DNA of 64,000 nucleotides from Atopsyche davidsoni (lineage: Eukaryota; Arthropoda; Insecta; Trichoptera; Hydrobiosidae). The notes under the pieces are model-generated. The model worked only from the letters and a program-made list of their open reading frames with translations, was not told where the DNA came from and did no database searches. Location: positions 9,517,501-9,581,500 of the forward strand of contig JAILWY010000016.1 of assembly GCA_022113835.1 (NCBI GenBank). The letters are read 5' to 3'. The first letter of the stretch is position 1, and each line of letters opens with the position of its first letter. The translations under genes were made by a program, and so were the position numbers. Positions 1-9,615 of this stretch are shown here, piece by piece.

Positions 1-132
1 TATTTTTGCTATTTAATTTTTCCTTAACAAATATACCTATATCATTTAGTGAAATTTCATAGGTTAAAACTTGTGCATTAGGTTTAACAGTGATCTAAAA
101 GAAGCCGAGGCGTATTTAAAAATTCAATACAA

Positions 133-156
133 AGGTTTTTACTGATTCTGATATAG
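133..156 (+). promoter_or_regulatory. 3' splice site (intron end) of the left-edge gene
   Basis: A T-rich stretch containing TACTGAT, a good branch-point-like heptamer, leads to the acceptor ATATAG ending at 156. The reading frame that is open downstream has stop codons at 96-98 and 117-119, so the coding part must begin after these. This AG is the best-placed acceptor. Bases 1-132 would then be intron, with earlier exons lying outside the window to the left. The site is inferred from sequence only. Confidence 0.5.
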
Positions 157-1253
157 GGATCTTTCCGAGCAAGCCGATTTGCCCGGAGAAAAAGCCGCGG
201 AATCCGGGCAAGTCGCCTTCTACTCCGGAGACTCCACCGTCTTCACCAAAGCCCAAGCACCCACAACCTCCTGAAAAACCAATACCTTCTTCAAATCCCA
301 TACCAACTGCCCCTCCTCGAAAGCCATCTTCTCCTTCTGCCGGTATACCAGTGCCTCAAACTAGGCCTGATCCTCCTCAAAAACCAACACAACCATTACA
401 ACCCGAACCATCTCAACCTACCCCTCCTAACCGCTCACCATCTCCGACTCCAAAACCTACCCCTCCTTAGCGTTCACCATCACCTAGTCCCCAACCAGTT
501 CCTAATCCTGTACCTTCAAAACCACTACCCTCTAAACGACCACCAACCCCTGCTCCCATGCCATCATCTCCAAAATCAAAATCACCATCAAAAAGTACAG
601 TTCCTCCGAGTTTTAAGCCCGATACAAAACCCACATCACCGCCAAAACCTACTCAACCAAAATCCAAATCTCCCAAATCTAAATCTTCTTCGAAACCTAA
701 ATTACAAAATCCAAAACGTGCTTCACCTAGACCTACGGATAAAAAACCTTCAAAAATCTCTAAGCCTTGCTCTGTGTGCCCAAATGGTTCAACAAAGAAA
801 AAGAAGTACGATAAAAACCTTTGTTTGAATAAGCATTTATTTAGGGGTGTTGTTTTGAACAATAATATTCTACGAAATATATGTTTTCAGAGGAATTATC
901 AACGCAAGACTTGTCTTCACAGCAGATGCCCGCGGTCGAATAACCTGCGAAAAAACTGTCGACGAAAGAGTTGTCTGCACAAGGTTCGCTCGCGGAGAAT
1001 GAAAAAATCGTGCTCCAGGAAGGTCTCCCTGAGAGAAAAGGATTTGCTAGTTTGCCGGGAAAACCCGACTGCTTCGTCAAACTCAAAAATCAAAGACGTG
1101 ACCCGTCGAAGAACGCTTAGAACTTTGCCAGGATATTGCCGAAGGTACGGCAGACGAAGAGTGAAGCGTTGTGGCTCTCTTTGTGCTAGGTCTCTCAATT
1201 ACAGAAAGAGGTTTCGAAAGCGAAGGAACTGTAACGGGTCATTTAAACATTAA
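157..1253 (+). CDS. Terminal exon of a Pro/Ser/Lys-rich, then Cys/Arg-rich basic protein; one in-frame TAG
   Basis: One frame (codons from 159) runs to the TAA at 1251-1253 with a single interruption, TAG at 468-470. From 171 to about 700 almost every third residue is proline, mixed with Ser, Thr, Lys and Gln in PSPTPKP-like units. After about 765 it turns into a Cys- and Arg/Lys-rich tail with about 14 Cys in 160 residues and runs such as RKNCRRKSC and YGRRRVKR. That composition recalls protamine-like or other sperm nuclear basic proteins, but no named domain, including the MST-HMG box, is visible, so the function is not established. There is no start ATG at the 5' end, so this is a last exon; the ATG at 558 is merely internal. 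The TAG lies inside a repeated unit whose other copy reads PTPPNRSPSP, so it looks like a point mutation, an allele, a sequencing error or a readthrough site. A polyA signal follows the stop. Confidence 0.6.
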
Positions 1254-1307
1254 TACGTTTGAACTGTTGTATTGTTTTTGTGCATTCATGTTAACTTTTT
1301 TTTTAAT

Positions 1308-1313
1308 AATAAA
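1308..1313 (+). terminator. Polyadenylation signal AATAAA
   Basis: A canonical AATAAA lies 55 bases after the stop codon of the basic-protein exon. T/G-rich sequence follows within 30 bases, as expected of a cleavage and polyadenylation site. The close spacing supports the interpretation of the upstream exon as the 3' end of a transcribed gene. Confidence 0.6.
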
Positions 1314-3834
1314 TATTGTACTGTGATACATTGTTTTTTTTTATTATGTTATTATGTTATGTAGCATTTGATAGTAATATTAAACGTGTTGCGTAAGAGT
1401 TTGTAATTTTATCTTGAGAAATGAGGAAAAGGAATGGACGAAAAGGTTAAGAACTGAGATACCCAAAAACATCTGACTTTCCCAGCCATAAATCCATAGA
1501 TTGTACTCTCAAAGGATTTCTCGCTATCTTACTATGAATAAAATCTTTATTTTTATTTTTTTAGCGCTTAGCCCAACCACGAACACTTATGTATAAAATA
1601 CTTTTACACACACTCGTGTATATTTTTATTATATAAAACTAACAAGAAAACATACTTCTTTTCGTGGATACAAAACAATTACCCTGCGATCACTTAGTAA
1701 ATGAGCTAACCGTAGGACTAATTCTACTGGACAAAATAATACTGAAAAACAATGAACTCTGAATAAATACCCTTTTTATATAGTAACGTTCCCTTCGATT
1801 ATGAAATATTTTATTTATATTATGAAATACATGTCACTTTTATCGTGCTTCAACATATCGTGACTGTAATATCCTACTGGCGACAGCTGTCATTGTCATT
1901 CCAGGACATTTTTTCATTACAACGATTTTCATCCCCTTCGTGTGTAGGGAGGCGCGCTTCCCGGGAGGTTGTCCGTGAATAATATATCTTTAACGCAATA
2001 TTTATACTATATTTTTTTAATTTTAAAAGCGTCTGCATCCATTTTTACATTTAAAAAAGTCTTTGCAACTTCGTATGCAGTACAAACAAAAATCCAGGCT
2101 TCCGACGCATTTATTCCAGAAACTATAAAAAGCGTTTCGGACAATAACCCTAGAGTCTGATAAAATCAGTACAGATTGAATTAAAATCCTAATTTTAGTC
2201 ATAGTTCATCATTGGTAAAGAAACTTTTCTGTTAAAAAGCATTCTTTTACAGAAAATAAAAAACCGTGGTCTTTTTTGTACTGTTTGAAAGATGGTGTAT
2301 TTATTTATTATTCCTCGAAAAGCTTAAAGGTATAATCATAATTTTTTCTCAAACATTTTATTTTGAATATATTTAACATTTTTTCCCTCTTAAGTGTTGT
2401 ATAAGAAGGTAGCTTTATATATTATTTTGTAGAATTAGGAACAATGTATTCAAAGAACGCGGGACAAAACTCAGATATTAGCATCTGAATTACATGTACA
2501 AATATATTTTAAAAAATAATTATTTTAGAAATAATATACATAAATTAATCAATACTTTAAAGTGTGAACCGCTCTAATCGCTCTAATCTTTTATCATTAT
2601 TTCCGTAAACTAAACGACGGACATAAAAAAATGCTTAAACCATTAAAGTTGAGTCGTTTCGGTTTTGTCGCCCAACAAATGTCCGACATTTCACTAAAAT
2701 GTTATCGACCCCTGCGGATCGCGGGTCCGTCACGCCGGTCCGCAAATCGAGAGCAAAGATAAATTATAATGGAATCTGCAATACTGCCGGAGGTGTAAAC
2801 TATACTTAATGGCGGATAAGACTTCCCAACTCCGAGATTTGCGAAGAAAGAGTCACAACTAAGGATTGGCTTGAACCATATAATACTTTTAAAGGGAAAA
2901 TTAATTTTTATAAATATAAAATATGTTAATCGATATACGTGATACGGTTTTGAGCCCTCGACTATTCAGGGTGATTATTGCGGCCATAGCTTCAGTTTTT
3001 TTGACAAGTGTTTGGCAACTGAGCTAGTATTTGAATCGCTACATGCAAATCAACAGAAAAAAATATGTTCAATACACAATGATTAAAAATATTTTTACAT
3101 TTTTACAAGAAAAGATGTTAAGCAACTGGTTTACCCATTAACTTTGTTAAATGTGCTTGTAGGTTTCGCTGGCTGTTTTTATTAAAAATGCTGCTTTCTT
3201 GGGTGATTTGTCGTGTTTTTTCTTGACACTTCCGCAATTTTACTATACCCGGAAGTGATGCCATCTTCAGGGATGTGTTCATTTTAGAGCAACGTGTATT
3301 TATATAAATATTGCTATTTTGGGTGTTACGTTGCGTTTCCAGGAATTCGGTCGTTTTTTGGGAATAATAACTACCAAAATCCCAGAAATGCAGTATTAGC
3401 AGTTTAAACGGCCTCCAAGACCTGTGAATACAGTCATAGACCTTATATATATATATGTGATTATAGCTTTGTAAAATATATGTTAAGGTATTATCAAATT
3501 TTTAATAATTTCCTAGAACACGTTCCGAGGTTCTATTTCTAATTGGCCTCTTGCGCATTGCCTCAAAAGAGAGTCTCGAGTGTTTTAATTATCCACTAGA
3601 CAATAGGGCGTTGCTTCTAATTGTGACGTCATCGATTCAATTACAATTTAAATGATATTTGTGAAGGCTCTGTTTGGGAAACTCTGTTTCGGGGGTGTTT
3701 TGAATAACCGAAACGCGGGGGTGGCGCGGAATGTTTTTTTGGACTTGAGAGTTTTTGTCTTACTTTGATCTCGGTACTTCGCAATTCCGATTCATTAGAA
3801 TTGAAAGTGTTTTGTTGGCAATAGAATAGAAGCG
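1314..3834. other. Gene-free AT-rich stretch
   Basis: No coding frame is convincing here. Slightly GC-richer patches occur at 1870-1975, 2640-2865 (with CGCGGGTCCG and CGGAGGTG words) and 3600-3740. They have no clear splice sites and could be short conserved or regulatory segments. The rest is AT-rich with frequent homopolymer runs. Confidence 0.5.
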
Positions 3835-5134
3835 TAAATTTTGATGTTAATGTAGCTTGAAACAAAAAATTTGCTTTCAAATATACATTTGATTTATAAT
3901 TTCTTATTAGTTTTTACAACATCGTTTATTATTCTGTGAAAATTTTTTTACAAGACTTCAAAAACCTATTTAGTACCAGTCATTCGAAAAAATGTAAAAA
4001 GCAATATTTATATGCCAGATAGCGTAGATATATATAACAGATTTTCTATCAGTGAAGTAATTAGTTTGATTGCCAATATAAATCTAAGCGTCACTGTTGT
4101 TTTAAATTGTTTATTTTTAAATACAATAATATATTCTTATCCGTCCTATATATTTATCTATATAAAAAAATTGCACAAAAACTATACCAGTGATCAAAAC
4201 GAAATTTTCTTTATTACGACACTTATATTAATTTATTAAAAATGGGTAAACTGTTTGAGTCCAAGTGTACTTCCTAAAACGTCTTTACAATAACAATATT
4301 TAAACCCAAAAAATGTTTTTTCACCCTCATATCTTTCTTAGTTACCAGACGTGATAATTCTTCCCTTCGCAGGGGGTGCGTTCCCACGATCCTTGCAACT
4401 TTTTGCAGTACATTCTTCTTAAAAACTTTCGCTTGCTTTATTTATTTTAAACCGCTGGAGATTTAGTATTATGTTTTCAAGTATTAAATTTTGATGTTAA
4501 TGTAGCTTGAAACAAAAAATTTGCTTTCAAATATACATTTGATTTATAATTTCTTATTAGTTTTTACAACATCGTTTATTATTCTGTGAAAATTTTTTTA
4601 CAAGACTTCAAAAACCTATTTAGTACCAGTCATTCGAAAAAATGTAAAAAGCAATATTTATATGCCAGATAGCGTAGATATATATAACAGATTTTCTATC
4701 AGTGAAGTAATTAGTTTGATTGCCAATATAAATCTAAGCGTCACTGTTGTTTTAAATTGTTTATTTTTAAATACAATAATATATTCTTATCCGTCCTATA
4801 TATTTATCTATATAAAAAAATTGCACAAAAACTATACCAGTGATCAAAACGAAATTTTCTTTATTACGACACTTATATTAATTTATTAAAAATGGGTAAA
4901 CTGTTTGAGTCCAAGTGTACTTCCTAAAACGTCTTTACAATAACAATATTTAAACCCAAAAAATGTTTTTTCACCCTCATATCTTTCTTAGTTACCAGAC
5001 GTGATAATTCTTCCCTTCGCAGGGGGTGCGTTCCCACGATCCTTGCAACTTTTTGCAGTACATTCTTCTTAAAAACTTTCGCTTGCTTTATTTATTTTAA
5101 ACCGCTGGAGATTTAGTATTATGTTTTCAAGTAT
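3835..5134. repeat. Perfect 650-bp tandem duplication (two units)
   Basis: Unit 1 is 3835-4484 and unit 2 is 4485-5134. They match base for base as far as I can read; the mismatch begins immediately outside (3834 vs 4484, 4486 vs 5136). Each unit holds the same 75-codon open frame (4012-4239, 4662-4889), Ile/Leu/Tyr-rich, which matches nothing I recognise and is probably chance. Identity over 650 bases of AT-rich non-coding DNA implies a very recent duplication, or a collapsed or duplicated assembly join. Confidence 0.95.
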
Positions 5135-5198
5135 TTATATCTTCACCAAGAAGGCAAGTAAAAACATTTTATGCAGAATTAAAAAGAAGTCAGTAAAT

Positions 5199-5463
5199 TC
5201 AAAAGTAACATAATGAAATAAGTAACTTTTTATTTATATCTTCACATTGAGTTTATTTTATTATTTGCATTACTAGTTTCGACCTTATAACCAGGTCATC
5301 ATCAGATGCACGACTTTAACTGATCGTTATAAGGTCGAAACTAGTAATGCAAATAATAAAATAATCTCAATGTGAAGATATAAATAAAAAGTTACTTATT
5401 TCATTATATTAATGGATCTTCACCATGCAAATGCCTTGTCCCTCAACAACATCAAAAGTAACA
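5199..5463 (-). mobile_element. Hammerhead-bearing foldback element, copy A, with 12-bp target duplication
   Basis: The element (5211-5451) is flanked by the direct repeat TCAAAAGTAACA (5199-5210 and 5452-5463). Inside, arms of about 82 bases (5210-5291 and 5326-5407) are near-perfect inverted repeats. The minus strand carries a complete hammerhead core. The plus arm is a 5'-truncated copy that begins in stem II's 3' side. The plus-strand tail ends with the family's terminal word ATGCCTTGTCCCTCAACAA. The twin inverted arrangement plus hammerhead suggests a derivative of a Penelope-like retroelement long terminal unit; that assignment is an inference. Confidence 0.75.
5266..5310 (-). ncRNA. 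Type I hammerhead ribozyme, copy A
   Basis: Read on the minus strand: stem I TGCAT, core CTGATGA, one unpaired T, stem II GACCT with AGGTC, then GAAAC-TA-GT. This gives the conserved GAA and a two-base-pair stem III, followed by A as the cleavage-site nucleotide and ATGCA closing stem I. Predicted cleavage lies between 5271 and 5270. All invariant core bases are present. The extra T before stem II departs from the textbook form. Confidence 0.75.
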
Positions 5464-5886
5464 CTGTCATATTAAAATTTTACATTTATATATTTTTGAA
5501 ATGTGTACAATACAAATCGCCTACGAGCGTGACCCCAATTACTTCGGATCGAGGTCTTTGGTACCTGTCAATCAAGTCAGCGGTCCAATGATATACCAAA
5601 CAATTCACTGTCAAAAAAAATAACAATACAAGACAACATTACCGTTTGCCCGCTAGTTCCGTGACATCCACAAGATTTCAACTTCACATCGCAATGCCAA
5701 AAAATCTCCAACAACAGCATCAAAATTACACAACCACAAAAAAAAAAAAAAACACACACTCAAATCTTACACTTCAAAAAAAAAAAAAAAAATTAAATTA
5801 AAACTCAAAATTCAAACACGCGCACTAAAAATCGTATATAATGATGCGGATGTTGTGTTTGTGGGGTTTTGTTTGATTTTATTTTT
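5464..5886. other. Gene-free stretch
   Basis: AT- and A-run-rich sequence with poly-A tracts near 5739-5752 and 5776-5791. I see no supported gene or repeat. Confidence 0.5.
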
Positions 5887-6085
5887 GTGTGTGTGTGTCG
5901 CCCAAGGGCGCCGGGTGAGCGGGTGAGCGGGTGAGCGGGTGAGCGGGTGTCGGTTCAGGGGCGGCGCGGGGCGGCGTCTGGGCGCCTCGGCGGTGGGCAG
6001 AAGACTGAGGACGGGCGCGCGGGCCAGCCGGGCTGGCGCCTGCGCCGAGGCTCTCCCGCCGGGCCAACGCGAATAATCGAATGTC
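5887..6085. promoter_or_regulatory. GC/CpG-rich island with (GT)n and GGGTGAGC repeats
   Basis: A short (GT)n tract (5887-5898) leads into five GGG triplets at exact 8-base spacing (5913, 5921, 5929, 5937, 5945), unit GGGTGAGC. This is a sequence able to form a G-quadruplex. The following 130 bases are the most GC- and CpG-rich in the first 15 kb. Open frames on both strands here follow from composition. The island could be a promoter or a GC-rich satellite fragment; no TATA box or clear transcript start is visible. Confidence 0.4.
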
Positions 6086-6228
6086 GCCCCGCGCTCGATG
6101 TGAGCACACGCCAATCACGGATTCTAGTTCGATTTGTATTATTAAAAAAAAAACTTAACTTTCAAAATTCTTTATTGTGTCTTATAGAAATATACATTGG
6201 ATCTTTAGGGCTATGTTTATAATACGGG

Positions 6229-6648
6229 TAATTTTGCCCCTGGTACTGCGCGCAGTTTCAGGGGCTTACAACTTGTGGTCTTAGGTGGTAGCGTACATGT
6301 TTATCTTGTGTTTGTGTTTGTAGTAGGGGAAGGGAAAATATGTGTTAAAAACCCTTTTGTAGCATGAGTTGAAATAAATATTAATTGTATTATTAAGATT
6401 TGTATTATTGTGCGTTGTGGAATTTAATTATAAAGGCATCTATATTTCAAGCGATTTTTTATAAATTTTTATCTTTGTTATTTAGTTCGTAGATATTTAT
6501 TACACATAAACACATGCGAATAAAGGGTTTTTCCCACTCATTTTCCCTGTCCAACACAATATCACAACCATAGAAATTCATGTACGCTACCACCTAAGTC
6601 ACACATTGAGAGCCCCGAAACCTGCGCGCAGGACGGGGATAGCCAAAC
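6229..6648. mobile_element. Element with long imperfect terminal inverted repeats
   Basis: The left arm (about 6232-6370) and the right arm (about 6490-6645, reverse complement) share, in order, a CTGCGCGCAG block, CTTAGGTGGTAGCGTACATG, a GGGAAAAT block and an AAAACCCTTT block. The ~120-base centre is AT-rich without a coding frame. This is a non-autonomous inverted-repeat element. The superfamily is undetermined because clean ends and a target duplication are not obvious. Confidence 0.65.
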
Positions 6649-7299
6649 ACTCCACCAAAACATTAGCTATAAGATCTATTGTAATAAACCTGATGAAAAA
6701 TAAAAGAATTTTGAAATTTAAAATTTTTTTTTTTTTTTTTCAAGTGATTTTTTTCTTATACAACACCATTAATGGAATCTCATTCAATTTATGTTATTAC
6801 GTGTTGTGGTATTAGATTCTGTGTGTTTGTTTATGACGTCAATCAGATGCGTATTTATAACGCATTACGGGTTAGGTTATGTTTCAAACTCCATGTTGAC
6901 GACGCTACCAGGTATAGTTCTCGCTCTCGAGACACTAGTAGACGTTCAGTTTCTTTCGAATTCGCCAAGGTTCGTGGATACTTAGTGGACTGCATTGTAG
7001 GTAATTTAAAGAGCTTCGTTCGTGTAAACTTTTATTTAAACTTTATTACAAACTTTGTTATAATATATGATTTCCAGACATGTTTCCATGACATCCTGGT
7101 CGGTAATTTAGCACTGCGTGACAATCCGTCACAATATACTCTTCCGAACTCGCGGCGGTATATTCCATGAGGTATGTAAACCTCCCACGATATTTACGTC
7201 ACCTGACGCGATGTTAGCACAGAATACGCCAATCGTGGTCGTATCTTCACGCACGCGGACGCGGTTTCTACGCGCGTTGCTTTTCCACTCATAAGGATT
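6649..7299. other. Spacer with a fragment of the 7.3-kb repeat; 132-codon open frame
   Basis: Sequence at 6770-6800 (ATGGAATCTCATTCAATTTA) resembles the hallmark of the array at 7.3-8.0 kb, and so does 6108-6142. A frame open from 6772 to 7170 starts inside that repeat, shows no known motif and is probably chance. The 7130-7290 part is GC/CpG-rich. Confidence 0.4.
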
Positions 7300-7990
7300 T
7301 GTAAGGTCCTTATGATCATCATGGACCGTTATGTTATGGACCGCTTGAAAAACGTTTCGTGCATCTTTATTTCAAGTGAAACTACCCAATAGTGTTTTTT
7401 TTCTTATAAAAGACGGACGATGCGCCAATCATGGATTCTCATTTGATGTGTATCATTATGTGATATGAAATTAAGTTCTGTTTAATGCACCTCTTGAAAA
7501 ACGAACCCAAAATGTTTTTTTTTCATTTAAACGACAGACAATCCGCCAATTGTGGATTTACATTCGATTTATATTACTATGTTTTATGAAATTAAATCCT
7601 GTTTAACGCACCCCTTGGAAAACGTTTCGTGAAACTACCCAATAGTGTTTTTTTTTTCTTTTAAACGACGGACGATCCGCCAATCGTGGATTCATTCGAT
7701 TTATATTATTATGTTATGGACCGCTTGTAAAACGTTTCGTGCATCATTATTTCAAGTGAAACTACCCAAATGTGATTTATTTCTTTTTAGCGAAGGACGA
7801 TCCACCGATCATGCATTCACATTCAATTTCTATTTTTGTATACTTCATAAATAATAACTTACTAACGCAACCCTTTAAAAACATTTCATGTATAGTTTAT
7901 TTTTTGTTTGAGACGACGGACGATCCGCCAACAATGGATTCTCATTCGATTTATATTATTATGTGTTATGGAATTTTATTAAAAATATGT
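7300..7990. repeat. Diverged tandem array, about five units of 120-133 bp
   Basis: The hallmark ACGACGGACGATCCGCCAAT followed by GGATTCTCATTCGATTTATA recurs near 7411, 7531, 7664, 7791 and 7911. Between hallmarks lie shared blocks: GAAAAACGTTTCGTGCATC, then TTTCAAGTGAAACTACCCAA, then a T-run. Units differ by substitutions and small deletions, so the array is old compared with the perfect duplication at 3.8-5.1 kb. No coding function is indicated. Confidence 0.85.
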
Positions 7991-9293
7991 TTGCCTAAAA
8001 CAATGCTAGTTAACTTAAGTATTTTCCATGCTGAGTAATAAGTAAAAATATGAGCACAAAATTTTGAGTAAGTCTATTTACTAGATAGCATGAGCCAAGA
8101 TTATTTTTATTATGAGGCGACCTAATCCCTACAGAGTCTACCAACTAAATGCTTTAATATCATTGACTTGACAGCGGACTTTGGGATGAGTCAAATTTAT
8201 TTTATTTTGGTATTATTAATAGTAAAACACACATACAAATGTTCTTTTCACCTTCGAGTACACTTTGACTCCATCACTAGGAGAAAAAATTAACAGAATC
8301 TGTTTTTTAGGATATGACAAGACATTTATGACAAGACATCGCTCGTTAATATGATTTTAAGTTGGCAATATCATCAAATGATAATATTGCCATTTTTTTA
8401 AAACAAACACGCAGTTTTAAATATAAAATATAAACATTTGTAAATCTGGGACACTGTCTGTTGTAAAATGATTTTAATGTTTATTATATGATGTCTCATA
8501 TTTTACTATGTTTGTTTATTAGGCATTAAAGCACCCTTAGGCATGAAAATACCATATAATATAACCGTTTATTTCATCACTAAGTTCTTAAATTTTCTTA
8601 ATGATGATATTCTATTTTATTATCTTGGCTTCACATTATAAGCATATATAATCCGTAATAAGTCTTTTCTTAACTTACCTGATGGAACTCTTGTACGGCG
8701 GAAGCGTCAAAAATAAAATAGTATTTTTAAATTGCCACTTGGATTTTCATTTAAGTGTATAAAGAATCAAACTATTGTCTCTTAGTTTATTTTAGGCGGA
8801 TTTTTCATGAAGCTAAACAAAGTAGCAAAACATAAAAAAATAATTCTCAACCTGGATTTGAACTCGAGATAAGAAGATTGGCGAAAAAATTCAGGAAAAA
8901 ACCACACCAAGCATTAAACCGTCTTACCAAATGACGCCGTGAATTTTGTATAGCGAGATGAGTGATGCTGAGATGTATGGAAAGCGAATGTCACAGGGTG
9001 TTCCGGGCTGATGGAGAATTAATATTAATCGACTGTCACCCTGTGATCTGCTGTTACATGGAGACAATATATACTCGAATGCCCTTGTAACTTAAATTAG
9101 CTCTATTCTATGATTATTCATATTGTAAACCGGTAATAACACGATTAATTATGTGTATCTATTTGCAATATTCATATTGTACATAGTGTATCAGTTTAAA
9201 CATTTTGATATTATTATATATATATTTGGCGATGCATAATGTAAGCAATAAAAAAATATTTTTGAGTACCACTGTACTGTTAAATATAGTTGT
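7991..9293. other. Gene-free AT-rich stretch
   Basis: AT-rich with a short hairpin at 8355-8387 (GGCAATAT with ATATTGCC). A tRNA B-box-like word GAGTTCAAATCC lies on the minus strand near 8855-8870. No convincing gene apart from the donor-like site listed separately. Confidence 0.4.
8672..8731 (-). other. Candidate small exon with a consensus 5' splice site (minus strand)
   Basis: On the minus strand, TTCCATCAG is followed by GTAAGTT, a near-perfect donor. The segment upstream has one open frame (ending LTLPPYKSSIR) back to a weak possible acceptor, CCAAG. There is no start codon and no recognised domain. It may be a small exon of an unseen gene or a chance donor. Confidence 0.25.
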
Positions 9294-9363
9294 TTGATAG
9301 ATAAATATTATATTTCACATAATAGTTACCATCAGAAAAGCACTATTCGCAAGATGAACAAAT

Positions 9364-9615
9364 ATGGTGCCACAGGATACGCTGGCCAAGCATTCTGTAA
9401 AAACAGGACACACTTTCTTCATCAACCCAAATCATGTCATAAACAAAGAAAAACATGGTCGTCTTATCAGGAAAGCAATTGAAATTCTTGACCTTCCTGA
9501 CAACGTCAACAGAAACGACAGCCTAAGGTTGAAAACCGCTTGTTTGCCGACTCTACGCTCGCTCACGGGTTCCCAGCAAAGCCTTATAAACGACCACTAC
9601 CTATTATGTCCATAA
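9364..9615 (+). pseudogene. Remnant of a Penelope-like element endonuclease C-terminus
   Basis: The frame from 9364 reads AKHSVKTGHTF, then KEKHGRLIRKAIEI, then DNVNRNDSLRLKTACLPTL, ending at a TAA (9613-9615). The order H-x-x-x-T-G-H, R-x-A-I-E-I, N-x-N-R-(N/D)-D-x-x-x-L and W/C-x-P-x-L is the pattern I know from the end of the GIY-YIG endonuclease region in Penelope-like retroelements. In live elements the Trp of WxPxL is usual; here it is Cys. No reverse transcriptase or GIY-YIG catalytic part is visible upstream, so only the last ~60 residues remain and the copy is dead. The hammerhead-bearing repeats in this window are of a type also associated with these elements. Confidence 0.6.

Noticed and set aside
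653..1198. Minus-strand open frames opposite the basic-protein exon
   Set aside because: They are shadows of the biased plus-strand codons; no splice or polyA support on the minus strand.
4012..4889. Two identical 75-codon open frames (4012-4239, 4662-4889)
   Set aside because: They are identical only because the whole 650-bp unit is duplicated; hydrophobic AT-driven composition and no motif.
6690..6735. Another apparent hammerhead: CTGATGA, AAAAT...ATTTT, GAAA
   Set aside because: Stem II is only A-T pairs in an A/T run, no stem I or cleavage triplet pairs, and it is not in either repeat family.
6772..7170. 132-codon plus-strand frame
   Set aside because: It begins inside a tandem-repeat fragment and shows no domain; treated as chance.
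8850..8950. tRNA-like B box (GAGTTCAAATCC) with a TGGTAAGACGG A-box-like word upstream (minus strand)
   Set aside because: Spacing is too long and no acceptor stem pairs; not supportable as a tRNA or a defined SINE.
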